NCBI GenBank assembly: GCA_963757265.1 | Contig: CAVWRA010000011.1 | Coordinates: 434,001-498,000 of the forward strand | Direction: 5' to 3' | Length of the DNA: 64,000 nt | Origin: CAIVVT01 sp963757265 | GTDB taxonomy: Bacteria; Acidobacteriota; Terriglobia; Bryobacterales; Bryobacteraceae | Part shown: in pieces, positions 1-8,053 of the stretch | Layout: each line of letters begins with the position of its first letter | Position numbering within the stretch: the stretch's first letter is position 1 | Notes under the pieces: model-generated | Database searches by the model: none | What the model was told of the DNA's origin: nothing | Seen by the model: only the letters and a program-made list of their open reading frames with translations | Position numbers and translations under genes: made by a program

Positions 1-371
1 AGCGTGGGGTTTGTGGCAACAAGGTGTGCTTGGGCGATGCGCACAGGCGTGCTGGGGGGTACGTCGAACGCGCCGACCCGGCGCAACCAAGTGGACACAG
101 GCCTATCGCGAGCCGTAGCCGGGTGCGATGGAGCGAGGCAGGCAGAGGATGCTTAACCAAAGCGGGCCGCTGCTTCGGCAGCGCGCTTAGAGACGTTTCT
201 TCTCCCGATCAGCTCGATAAGTACGATGGGGCGGCGGCTTCGGCCCCGCTCCATCGGGCGACTAAATTGTTTTGGTGTGTTGGGCCTTCTGCTGGTAGCG
301 GCTGGCAGCTGGATCTTCAGTTTTTTGACATAGGTTGTTCGACACGCGCCCGCGCGTGATGGAGCCGTGTG
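1..371. other. Left edge, no gene assigned
   Basis: I see no convincing gene here. Open frames exist on both strands but have random-looking composition, no recognisable domain and no good ribosome binding site. A G+C-rich inverted repeat lies near 222-252 (CGATGG and CCATCG arms). The DNA may be the intergenic tail of a gene outside the window. Confidence 0.4.
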
Positions 372-533
372 TTTCAGAGCCGCGACCGCGAGGGAGCGGG
401 CGCCCCTTGCTTGCCCGCCATAGCGACGAGAGTCGCGGAGGTGGGTGGCGCAGACATTCCTGTCTGCCGCGTCGGCATTCGTGCCGACGTTTTGCGCGTG
501 TTTCTGAGCCGCGACCGTAAGGGAGCGGTTGCG
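372..533 (+). repeat. Dispersed hairpin-rich repeat, copy A
   Basis: About 160 bp that recurs, inverted, at 12308-12456 and, more diverged, at 26359-26480 and 26548-26690. The best conserved core reads CCGCCATAGCGACGAGAG and continues TCGCGGAGG. It carries short hairpins: GCAGACA with TGTCTGC, and GTCGGCA with TGCCGAC, each around a 3-4 nt loop. A phrase like GCCGCGACCG.AAGGGAGCGG occurs at both ends of the unit. No coding function is apparent; frames across it are accidental. It behaves like a REP/MITE-class intergenic repeat. Confidence 0.75.
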
Positions 534-681
534 CGTGGTGGGGCAGACGGCCACGTCCGCGCCGAGCCTCCACGTCCGGCCCCTCCACGGGCCTCATCTC
601 ATCCACTCGTTCCTTCGCCTCAGCAGTGGTGTGCCCACTCACCGGCGTAAGCGCAAAGTGCAGATTCGTTTTCTGAAACGG

Positions 682-714
682 AAAAACCGCCGGAGCGGCA
701 TTCGCCCCGGCGGT
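682..714 (-). terminator. Intrinsic terminator of the coiled-coil protein gene
   Basis: Read on the minus strand, ACCGCCGG pairs with CCGGCGGT (8 bp, arms 707-714 and 686-693) and is followed at once by a run of T (682-686). It sits about 20 bp past the stop of the minus-strand gene ending at 736, as expected of a Rho-independent terminator. Confidence 0.75.
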
Positions 715-735
715 CTGTGCATCCTTCAGCCTGGC

Positions 736-1617
736 TTATCGTGTGTTGCCCTGCACCTTCGGCGTGGAAAGGTAGCCAACGATCTGGTTCTTCTTCACCG
801 TGTTGACCACGATCTCGTACGGCTGCCGCGCCTTGGACGTGTAAAACTGGACCGGCTCGTTCACGCCCTTGTCCTTCTTCTCCACCACCTTGTCGTCGGC
901 CGACACGTCCACCGTAAACTTGTTCTTCTTCGGATCGGCGTTCTTGAGCTGCAACATGATGTCGCCCACCCGTTGCGGCTGCTTCGTCTTGCCCAGGGTG
1001 AATTCGAAGTAATTGCGGTCGTTGAGCGCCCTCAGCGCGGCCAGTTCCTTGCCGTTCGTCGCGATCAGCCCGCTCTGCACGCCCAGGTCGCCCTGCGTCG
1101 TGTGCAAAGTGGCGATCGTCTTGTCCAGTTCGCTCTTGGTGGCCGAAACCTCGCTCCGCACGTTCGATACGTCGGATGAAACCGCGCCGATCTTGGAAGT
1201 CGCCGACTCGTCCACCTTGCTGATCTGGCTCTGCAGCTCCTGCTTCTGCTGCTGCTCCTGCACCGCCAGCCGCGCCGCCAGCTCATCGGCGTGTTTCTGG
1301 GCGTTAACCTTGGCCTGGCCCGCCGACTGGCTGGCCTGCCGCTTCGCTTCGGCCAACTGGCCCTTCAGGTCTTCCATGTTCTTCTTCGCCGCGGCGCTGG
1401 TCACGCTCTCGGTCTCCCGCACGCGCCCGACTTCGTTCAACATCGATTCCTGCGTCTTGGCCATCTGCTGCTTCAGGCCGTCGATCTGCAGATACAGGAA
1501 AATGTTCGCGGCGATCAACGCAATGACCGCGCCAAACAAAATCGCGAACTTCATCCCCGAGCTATCATTCTGCGGCGGGGTATAGCCGGGCTGGGGGCTG
1601 TACGGTGATCCGGACAT
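736..1617 (-). CDS. Membrane-anchored coiled-coil protein
   Basis: A 293-residue protein of unknown specific function. The first 22 residues are Pro/Ser/Gly-rich and probably cytoplasmic. Residues about 23-45 form one hydrophobic segment (FAILFGAVIALIAANIFLYL). About 50-190 is a long Gln/Lys/Ala/Glu-rich stretch predicted to be coiled coil. The C-terminal about 90 residues look globular (NYFEFTLGKTKQPQRVGDI, then a basic region). The topology suggests a single-pass envelope protein with a large extracytoplasmic coiled coil. An intrinsic terminator follows. No catalytic motif is visible. Confidence 0.8.
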   Translation of the reverse strand: MSGSPYSPQPGYTPPQNDSSGMKFAILFGAVIALIAANIFLYLQIDGLKQQMAKTQESMLNEVGRVRETESVTSAAAKKNMEDLKGQLAEAKRQASQSAGQAKVNAQKHADELAARLAVQEQQQKQELQSQISKVDESATSKIGAVSSDVSNVRSEVSATKSELDKTIATLHTTQGDLGVQSGLIATNGKELAALRALNDRNYFEFTLGKTKQPQRVGDIMLQLKNADPKKNKFTVDVSADDKVVEKKDKGVNEPVQFYTSKARQPYEIVVNTVKKNQIVGYLSTPKVQGNTR

Positions 1618-1765
1618 CTACGGTCGCTCCTTCTGCATCCACGGGTTAATGACTCATCCGCCCGGCCTCGCTCCAATCCCGATAGCGGATCTTCATCATC
1701 GTAACATCCCAGACGCAACCCCGAACCTCTCCGTTTCCCGTCTCTTCCCGGCGCCCCGCTCTGCT

Positions 1766-2398
1766 TTACCGCTGATCCCCCGTTTTGGGTCCCGCGGTTT
1801 TGCGCGCCGGCCGCGCAAATTCCAGGTATTCCTGCTTCGGCACGCCCGGCTCGAAACACTGCCGGCAGCGCGCCTCGTACATGCCGGCCGCGCCCACCAG
1901 GATCAGGTCGTCGCTCTCGAACAGCCGTTGCGTGTGCTTGGCCGGGTTGCCGCAACGCATGCACACCGCCAGCGTCTTGGTGATCGACTCTGCGCGGCAC
2001 AGCAGCTCCGGCAGCGGTGCGAATGGCCGTCCCATATAGTCCGTGTCCAGCCCGGCGATGATCACCTGCTTGCCCCCGTCGGCCAGCCGCTCCGCTACTT
2101 CCACCAGCCCGGGCCCCAGAAAATTGGCTTCGTCGATGCCCACCACCTGCGTCCGCGCATCCGTGCGCTCCAGGATCTGGCCCGCCCCCTCGACCACCTC
2201 GGAGCTCATCCGCACCTCGGCGTGGCTCACGATCTCGTTGGGCGAATAGCGCACGTCGATCGCCGGCTTGAACACCTGCACCCGCCGCCGCGCGATCATC
2301 GCCCGCCGCAGGCGCCGCATCAGCTCCTCGCTCTTGCCCGAGAACATCGGCCCGCAGATGACTTCGATCCACCCGCTATGCCCCGTGACGAAATCCAT
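1766..2398 (-). CDS. tdk: Thymidine kinase
   Basis: Phosphorylates thymidine to dTMP with ATP in pyrimidine salvage, in the cytoplasm. The 210-residue product is normal for the type II (TK1-like) family. Visible motifs are the P-loop GPMFSGKSEEL near the N-terminus, the DEANFLG segment with the catalytic Asp-Glu, and a zinc ribbon built from CMRCGNP and CRQCF near the C-terminus. I chose the ATG at 2398 (MDFVTGHSGW); upstream extension would add about 94 low-complexity residues absent from the family. It is divergent from the FkbM methyltransferase gene, with starts about 70 bp apart. Confidence 0.95.
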   Translation of the reverse strand: MDFVTGHSGWIEVICGPMFSGKSEELMRRLRRAMIARRRVQVFKPAIDVRYSPNEIVSHAEVRMSSEVVEGAGQILERTDARTQVVGIDEANFLGPGLVEVAERLADGGKQVIIAGLDTDYMGRPFAPLPELLCRAESITKTLAVCMRCGNPAKHTQRLFESDDLILVGAAGMYEARCRQCFEPGVPKQEYLEFARPARKTAGPKTGDQR

Positions 2399-2468
2399 AC
2401 TGGTCAGAATATCTCCCCCGCCGCAAATGGGCGCGCGCCGCGGCCCGGCACCTGATACTCTGTCCGTT

Positions 2469-3371
2469 GTGAAACGACTCGCTTTTCTCCTGCTCTTCCT
2501 CGCGCTCGTCGCGCTGCTGCTGTGGATCCCCATGACCCGCGACGCCTTTCTGGTTCTGGCCGGACACGGCCACGGCTGCACGGTCGCCCGGGCCTTCGAT
2601 ATCGAACGCCACGATAAGGAACTGGCCCGCGTCAAGGACGATGTTCTCAGCCGCTCCCGGCTCATCGAAAAGGAGCCCAATGGCCTGGAGCACTATTCGA
2701 CGCCCGACGGCGATTACTGGTCGCCCGCCAAACAGCAGTACAACCTGCCTTTCAACATCGCCGAGCAGTGGACCCACATCTACGGCACCGGCGCCCGCGC
2801 CGTGCAGAAAGGCGACATCGTCCTCGATTGCGGCGCTAACGTCGGCGTCTTCGTCCGCACTTCGCTGCGCGCCGGCGCGGACAAGATCATCGCCATCGAG
2901 CCCGCGCCCGATAACCTCGAGTGTCTGCGCCGCAATTTCCAGGCGGAGATCGCCTCCGGCCGCGTCGTCGTCATCCCCAAAGGCGTCTGGGACAAGGAGG
3001 ATTCCCTCGACCTCATGGTCGACCCCCAGAATCAGCCCGCCAACAGCTTCATCATCCACCGTCCTGGCGCCGTTGCCGTCCACAGCGTGCCGCTGACCAC
3101 CATCGACCATCTCGTCGCCGAGTTGAAGCTGCCGCGCGTCGATTTCATCAAGATGGACATCGAAGGCGCCGAAGTGCGCGCCGTGCACGGCGCCAAGGAT
3201 ACGCTCGGGCGGTTCCATCCGCGCATGGCGTTGTGCACCTATCACGTCGACGATCATCCGCGTGAAGTGCCGCGCGCCGTCCTCGAGGCCTGGAACGGCT
3301 ACACCGTCGAATGCGGCACCTGCCTCTATGCCGACTGGAAAGTGCGGCCCGAGGTCCTGTTCTTCCACTAA
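2469..3371 (+). CDS. FkbM-family methyltransferase, membrane-anchored
   Basis: A 300-residue SAM-dependent O-methyltransferase of the FkbM type. The GTG start gives an N-terminal hydrophobic segment (residues about 3-22, rich in Leu/Ala/Val) that could be a membrane anchor or uncleaved signal. The SAM-binding motif DCGANVGVF, the acidic loop AIEPAP and the FkbM signature FIKMDIEGAE appear in order. The substrate is unknown; many FkbM enzymes modify glycans or lipids. The gene stands alone between divergent tdk and a convergent operon. A longer frame starting at 2268 overlaps tdk and is unlikely. Confidence 0.85.
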   Translation: MKRLAFLLLFLALVALLLWIPMTRDAFLVLAGHGHGCTVARAFDIERHDKELARVKDDVLSRSRLIEKEPNGLEHYSTPDGDYWSPAKQQYNLPFNIAEQWTHIYGTGARAVQKGDIVLDCGANVGVFVRTSLRAGADKIIAIEPAPDNLECLRRNFQAEIASGRVVVIPKGVWDKEDSLDLMVDPQNQPANSFIIHRPGAVAVHSVPLTTIDHLVAELKLPRVDFIKMDIEGAEVRAVHGAKDTLGRFHPRMALCTYHVDDHPREVPRAVLEAWNGYTVECGTCLYADWKVRPEVLFFH

Positions 3372-3468
3372 CGCTGGTTTCAGCCCGCGCCGCAGCCTAT
3401 CATCCGGCCCGCTGCCCGGCCTCCCGGCGGTCTCCGGACGCCCGGGCCGCGCACTGTCCAATCGCGGC

Positions 3469-3492
3469 AGATATCTATCGAAAGATATCTAT
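3469..3492. promoter_or_regulatory. Direct repeat of AGATATCTAT
   Basis: Two exact copies of AGATATCTAT (3469-3478 and 3483-3492) lie 14 bp apart centre to centre. Each contains the 8-bp palindrome AGATATCT. They are conspicuously A+T-rich in G+C-rich DNA and look like paired protein-binding sites. No plus-strand gene follows closely; the nearest feature downstream is the hairpin cluster at 3647-3738. Confidence 0.4.
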
Positions 3493-3646
3493 TGAATCGG
3501 CTCTCGAAAGGTCCCGAAGGGTTGTCCGGATCGCCGCGGAGTGCAGTTCAGGCCGTGCCTGGACCCGCCGCCGTGGCCGCCTCCGCCTCTCGAACCGGCC
3601 GCTCCCTCGCCCCGTCGCGATCGCGTGAGCACTCTGAAAACAAGAA

Positions 3647-3738
3647 GCCGGCGTGGACTCGGAGGAAGATCCACGCCGGATGATTGCCAGCTTGAATCGG
3701 AGGAATGCTGGCTAGCTCGTACCAGATGTACGCTCTGG
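3647..3738. other. Cluster of three hairpins, two with TCGGAGGAA loops
   Basis: Hairpin 1: CCGGCGTGGA (3648-3657) pairs perfectly with TCCACGCCGG (3670-3679). Hairpin 2: GCCAGC (3686-3691) with GCTGGC (3707-3712). Hairpin 3: CCAGA (3722-3726) with TCTGG (3734-3738). Loops 1 and 2 share the 9-mer TCGGAGGAA. On the minus strand hairpin 1 is followed by a T-rich stretch, so it may simply terminate the operon that ends at 3831. On the plus strand it would be an RNA presenting GGA in loops. The rest of 3372-3830 holds no gene I can support. Confidence 0.45.
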
Positions 3739-3830
3739 AGGGGATATTATCACAGCATCGGCCCCTAGGGAACAGGACTTCGTACTACGCGTGCCGGTAC
3801 TCTGCCGCCCGTCGCCGTCCCTCGATCCCG

Positions 3831-4520
3831 TTAGACCATGAAGAACAGGCTCAAACGCGGTAGTCCTGTCTTTTCAAATACTTTTCGGTCAAGAAAATTC
3901 TTCTCCAACTGCGCCAGTTGATCCGCCGTCATCTTGCTGCGATACGGCCGTAACTGCAAATCCAGTTCGCGCCGCATCTCGAACAGCTCCTCGTCCGTCA
4001 GCCGCGTCCGCGCCAGCGCCGCCATCTTCTCCTCAATCGCGGTCAGGCGCTGATCCAGCTCCTGCGGATCCCGGAGATGCTCCTCCAGCGCGCCGCTAAT
4101 CCGTTCCACCGCCAGCGCGATCTCTTCATACCCGGCCAGCGCCGCCAGCGCCGCGCGCCCCTTCTCCAGATGCGCCCGAACCGTCTCCACCGGAAACGCG
4201 TCCTCGGCCGGGTGCGCGCCCGGCGAGGGCAGGTTTTTCGCCATCGCCTCCGCTTCGCGCATCACCGCCTGGGTGCAATAGGCCAGCGAATTCACCAGGC
4301 TGGTCCGGTTTTTCCTGTGACGCCATTTGTCGAATGCCGCGTCAATCCCGCGCAGCACCGCCTCCAGCGGCACGCCGCCGTTCTTCCACGTTTCCACCAG
4401 CGCCCAGTCCAGCGGGGACATCAGGAACAGGCCGGTCCCGCGCGCCCGTTGGAATTGCTCTTCCACTTCCGTGAAGTAGTTGAAGTAATTCAGCCGCCAC
4501 TCGTGCGCGTCTTCGCTCAT
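3831..4520 (-). CDS. Conserved hypothetical protein in the coaX operon
   Basis: A 229-residue soluble protein I cannot assign. The N-terminal half has an aromatic-rich segment (LNYFNYFTEVEE) followed by LFLMSPLDWALVETWKNGG and a basic helix KWRHRKNRTS. The segment resembles the helical region of some replication-organiser proteins, but only loosely. The C-terminal half is Glu/Leu/Arg-rich and helical. It lies 14 bp downstream of coaX, so co-transcription with birA-coaX is likely. There is no signal peptide or membrane segment. Confidence 0.75.
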   Translation of the reverse strand: MSEDAHEWRLNYFNYFTEVEEQFQRARGTGLFLMSPLDWALVETWKNGGVPLEAVLRGIDAAFDKWRHRKNRTSLVNSLAYCTQAVMREAEAMAKNLPSPGAHPAEDAFPVETVRAHLEKGRAALAALAGYEEIALAVERISGALEEHLRDPQELDQRLTAIEEKMAALARTRLTDEELFEMRRELDLQLRPYRSKMTADQLAQLEKNFLDRKVFEKTGLPRLSLFFMV

Positions 4521-4534
4521 GCCTGCACTCTCTG

Positions 4535-5302
4535 CTAGCGCCGGTTCCGCTCCCAGATTCTCTGCAATCCCTCCAGCGTCAGGTTCTCGTCCAGTTGCTT
4601 GATGTAGCGCGAACTCGGCGCGATCAGCGCCGCCTGCCCGCCCGTGGCCACGGTCATGGTGCGCGGCCCCAGTTGTGCCACCACGCGTTCCAGCAGCCCG
4701 TCGATCAGCCCCACGAAGCCGAAAAACAGCCCCGACTGGATGCTCCCCACCGTGTTCGTTCCGATCACCTTCTCCGGTTCCCGGAACTCCACCATCGGCA
4801 GCTTGGCCGCCTTGGAGAACAATCCGCTGATGGCCATGCCGATGCCCGGCGCGATCATGCCGCCGACAAACTCGCCGTGTTCCGACACCACGTCGAAGTT
4901 GATCGACGTGCCCAGATCCACCACCACGCAGGGTCCGCCGTACTTGAAAAACGCCGCGCTGGCGTTCACCAGCCGGTCCGCGCCCACCTCACCGGGGTTA
5001 TCGTACAGATTCGCCAGGCCCGTGTCGGTCGCCGCGCCGACCATCAGCGCCTCGGTCCGGAAGTAGCGCCGCGCCATCTGCTTCAGCGGTTCGTCGATAA
5101 TCGGCACCACGCTCGAAACGATGAAGCCGTCCACGTGCGCCAGGTCCAGCCCCTCCAGGGTGAACAGGTTGCGCATCAGAATGCCCCATTCGTCGGCCGT
5201 CTGGTCGCGGTCGGTGCGCAAACGCCAGCGCGTCACGATCCGCTCGCCGTCGAACACTCCGATGGTCACATTCGTGTTGCCCGCGTCCAGTGCCAGCAGC
5301 AT
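4535..5302 (-). CDS. coaX: Type III pantothenate kinase
   Basis: Catalyses the first step of coenzyme A synthesis, ATP-dependent phosphorylation of pantothenate. The 255 residues match the family length. Diagnostic motifs are the N-terminal phosphate loop LALDAGNTNVTIGVFDG, GEVGADRLVNA near residue 100, DLGTSINFDVV near 130 and GGMIAPGIGM. Type III kinases are insensitive to CoA feedback and often need a monovalent cation. It lies 16 bp downstream of birA, a common pairing of two cofactor genes. Confidence 0.96.
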   Translation of the reverse strand: MLLALDAGNTNVTIGVFDGERIVTRWRLRTDRDQTADEWGILMRNLFTLEGLDLAHVDGFIVSSVVPIIDEPLKQMARRYFRTEALMVGAATDTGLANLYDNPGEVGADRLVNASAAFFKYGGPCVVVDLGTSINFDVVSEHGEFVGGMIAPGIGMAISGLFSKAAKLPMVEFREPEKVIGTNTVGSIQSGLFFGFVGLIDGLLERVVAQLGPRTMTVATGGQAALIAPSSRYIKQLDENLTLEGLQRIWERNRR

Positions 5303-5318
5303 TCCGCGCTCCCTCCCT

Positions 5319-6080
5319 TCAATCCTCCAACGGCCGCACGCCGCCGGCCGTGATCACCCGCTCGCCGCCGCCCTCCAGCCGCAGCCGCAGGAACCCGTCC
5401 GCGCTCAGCCCGCCCGTGGTTCCGCGCGCCATTCCCTCCGGCAGCTCCACTTCCACTCGCTTGCCCTCGGCGTAGCTCGACATCGTCGCAAACAGCGTCA
5501 GGATCGGCGCCGCGCCGCCCGTGGCCAATATTCTCACATTGCTGTCGATCGACCGCAGCAGCGCGGCCAGCAGCGCCTCGCGCTCGTACTCGTCACCGCT
5601 CTCAATGCGCAGCGATGTGGCAATCCTCCCCAGCCCGGCCGGAAACTCCGTCTGGTTGACGTTCAGTCCCACTCCCGCCAGGATCGCTCCGTTGTGCAGC
5701 TCGGTGAGAATGCCGCACACCTTGCGCCCCCTGATCAGAACGTCGTTCGGCCAGCGCAGGTCGCACTCCAGGCCGGTGCGCAGTTGAATCACGTCCGCCA
5801 CGGCCACGCCCAGCGCCAGCGTCACCACCGGCACGCGTTGCGGCGGCAGATCCAGCCGCAGAATTGTGGTGAAATACAGCCCCTCGCCGGGCGGCGAATA
5901 CCACGGCCGCCCCTGCCGTCCCTGGCCCGCGCGCTGCATCTCGGCCCCCACCACGGTGCCGGCCACCGCGCCCGCTGCGGCCAGCCGCTCCGCCTCGCGC
6001 ATCGTGGTGTCGAGCTCAGCGTGCCACTCGATGCGCCGCCGCGGGAGCCGCCGCCGCACCTGTTCCACGTCCAGAGCCAT
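5319..6080 (-). CDS. birA: Biotin-[acetyl-CoA-carboxylase] ligase
   Basis: Activates biotin as biotinyl-AMP and attaches it to the biotin carrier protein. At 253 residues it lacks the N-terminal DNA-binding domain of bifunctional BirA, so it is a class I, non-regulatory ligase. Visible motifs are GRQGRPWYSPPGEGLYF (biotin/ATP loop), RWPNDVLI and KVCGILTE, whose Lys contacts biotinyl-AMP in relatives. It is the first gene of a three-gene minus-strand operon with coaX and a conserved hypothetical gene. Confidence 0.95.
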   Translation of the reverse strand: MALDVEQVRRRLPRRRIEWHAELDTTMREAERLAAAGAVAGTVVGAEMQRAGQGRQGRPWYSPPGEGLYFTTILRLDLPPQRVPVVTLALGVAVADVIQLRTGLECDLRWPNDVLIRGRKVCGILTELHNGAILAGVGLNVNQTEFPAGLGRIATSLRIESGDEYEREALLAALLRSIDSNVRILATGGAAPILTLFATMSSYAEGKRVEVELPEGMARGTTGGLSADGFLRLRLEGGGERVITAGGVRPLED

Positions 6081-6257
6081 GCCTAGAGGTTATCAATGAT
6101 TGCGCCGGCGCCCGCACTCACCCCTGTGCGCGACTAGCTGGACGGTTTTCTATTGTAAGCACGGGATGGGCGGGTTAAAATTCACTACTGATCGATTTCC
6201 GGCCGCCCGCGGCTCAAACTGGGTTCGGATTCGACAACACAAGGAGGCTCCCAAACC

Positions 6258-7409
6258 ATGCGGACACTGCCCTGCGTCCGCGGCTGGTCCCCCGGGCTGG
6301 GCTGGTTGGCCTTGGCTGTGACCGCCGCCGCGCTGCTCACGGGATGTCAGAGCAGCCCGCGCCAACAATCGGCCCAGGCCCCAACGGGCGAGAGCCCATC
6401 CACCAGCGCCTCGAGCGCACACAGCAACCCGCCGCCGCCTCCGCCTCCGTCCGACCAGTCGCTCGTGATTCCGCCCGAGTCTCCTACGGAGACCAAATCG
6501 GAGCTGGCTCCCCGGCAGCGCGCGGCTCCCGCCAAGCCGCAGGCCAGGCCTATGAGGGGCGGCCTGGGAGGCAGTTCCGGCCGCAGCGACGCAACCCAGC
6601 ACGGGACCGCGAAGGAGGCTCCTGATCTTTCCCCGACCGCCTCGGCGCGCGCTTGGGAAAAACAGAGGGAACAATACACCGGCGACCAATACATCGCCGA
6701 GTATCGGCCCCAGGCCCCGCGCCAGGGGCGGGCGGCTGATATCGCACACGGGCGCATCTCCATATCCACTGCCGGCAGCGGCTCCACGGCCACGGCCCTC
6801 ATGCCGCAATTCGAGTGGCCGCCGCCGCAACCTTCCGAGGAGTACGTCCTGCCCGCCGGCCTGTTCGACGCTGCAGCGGCTGCCTTGCTGTTCGCCGATG
6901 TGGACCGCGTCCTGGTTTCCGCGCTCGACTCGGCCGGATATTCCGAGCGCAATTACTACGCCGTGCCGGACGGCTTCGCGCTGGCGACCCGCATTGAGCA
7001 GATCAACGACGATGGGACCCCGAAGACTCCGCCCGGGCGCTTCGCCCTGCAGCCGCAGCCGGTCTCCATGTTGCGGCCCATGGCCTATCTGAAGGCCCTG
7101 CTCAAGGGCGTTCCGGGCTATTACCGGGTGCTGGTCTTCGTTGTGACCGACGCTTCCTTCAGCGCCACCGGCCAGCGGCCCACTGAGGGGCAGGCCGTGG
7201 CCTGGGTGAGTGCGGGCAACAACGTCCTGCCGCGTCCGGTCGCGGAGACGCCTTACACCAGCGACTTCCACTGCACGGTGTTGATTTACGAGTTCACACG
7301 CCAGCCCGGGGCGGACCCCGACGCCACCCAGTTTGCCCAGCCCGGCCGCCTCGACGCCATGACGCACCTGAGGAAGTCGGGCATTTGGAGCGGCTTGCAC
7401 GGCCGCTAG
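6258..7409 (+). CDS. Putative lipoprotein of unknown function
   Basis: A 383-residue protein with an N-terminal signal ending in a lipobox (AALLTGC, Cys at about residue 30), so it is probably an outer-membrane or periplasmic lipoprotein. Residues about 31-210 are low-complexity and rich in Pro, Ser, Ala and Gln. A folded C-terminal domain of about 170 residues follows (LFDAAAAALLFADVDRVLVSALDSAG onward in pieces). I do not recognise the domain. A strong Shine-Dalgarno AAGGAGG precedes the ATG. The next gene starts 25 bp downstream, so the two form an operon. Confidence 0.8.
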   Translation: MRTLPCVRGWSPGLGWLALAVTAAALLTGCQSSPRQQSAQAPTGESPSTSASSAHSNPPPPPPPSDQSLVIPPESPTETKSELAPRQRAAPAKPQARPMRGGLGGSSGRSDATQHGTAKEAPDLSPTASARAWEKQREQYTGDQYIAEYRPQAPRQGRAADIAHGRISISTAGSGSTATALMPQFEWPPPQPSEEYVLPAGLFDAAAAALLFADVDRVLVSALDSAGYSERNYYAVPDGFALATRIEQINDDGTPKTPPGRFALQPQPVSMLRPMAYLKALLKGVPGYYRVLVFVVTDASFSATGQRPTEGQAVAWVSAGNNVLPRPVAETPYTSDFHCTVLIYEFTRQPGADPDATQFAQPGRLDAMTHLRKSGIWSGLHGR

Positions 7410-7434
7410 CCGATCGAGAGGAGGTTGGCACGCG

Positions 7435-7923
7435 ATGGCGAGCGACGCTCATGGGAAACCGCCCGATCCGCCCGGCGGCGATCTGAAACCGCTCGACTGG
7501 GTCCGCACCCGGCTGACGGCGATGTGGTTCATCGGCGCCTGTCTGATCGTGTTGCTGATGGCGTTGCAGACCCTCAACGGGCGTTACGCCGACCACGATA
7601 AGGAGGCCTGGAGCTGGCTGCTGCCGAACGTGATGCCGGCCCTGGGCACCATCATGGCCGGCATGACCTACACCGCTCTGGACCCGCACCGCTCCCAGGT
7701 CGTCGTGCGGTCGGCCTTCTTCAAGCTCTCCTACTGGCTCTCGTTGTTCTACCTGACGCTGGTCCTGCTGACCATTCTGATTGCGCCCACGCGCCCGGAG
7801 GGCGTCACCGGCAAAGGCGCCGTGGAATTGATGCACAACGCCAACCTGTGGCTGGGCCCGCTGCAAGGCCTGGTGGCCGCCGCGCTGGGCCTGCTGTTTG
7901 GCTCGAAGAAGAAGCAGGATTAG
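7435..7923 (+). CDS. Small multi-pass membrane protein
   Basis: A 162-residue protein with hydrophobic segments near residues 29-48 (MWFIGACLIVLLMALQ), 63-80, 99-120 (WLSLFYLTLVLLTILIA) and 138-155, and a Lys-rich C-terminus. A strong AGGAGG ribosome binding site lies before the ATG. No family is recognised. Being 25 bp behind the lipoprotein gene suggests a joint envelope role; some such pairs act as a sensor and its membrane partner, but nothing in the sequence proves that. Confidence 0.75.
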   Translation: MASDAHGKPPDPPGGDLKPLDWVRTRLTAMWFIGACLIVLLMALQTLNGRYADHDKEAWSWLLPNVMPALGTIMAGMTYTALDPHRSQVVVRSAFFKLSYWLSLFYLTLVLLTILIAPTRPEGVTGKGAVELMHNANLWLGPLQGLVAAALGLLFGSKKKQD

Positions 7924-8053
7924 CGCGCTGTTGCAGCGGCTGAGGAGGCGCGCCGCGCGGAGTGCGACAGGCGCGACAATTCGTGGAACGTCCGCTCTTG
8001 CGGCGCGCCGCAGCGCCCGCTCCGGCGAGCCGGACGCCGCTGAGCGAGCCAGC

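Noticed and set aside
3640..3760. SRP RNA, 6S RNA or tmRNA
   Set aside because: The conserved SRP loop, the tmRNA tRNA-like 3' end and the 6S long-hairpin shape are all absent.
6150..7400. A 416-codon minus-strand frame
   Set aside because: Antisense to the lipoprotein gene, which has a lipobox and a strong ribosome binding site; the minus frame has neither.
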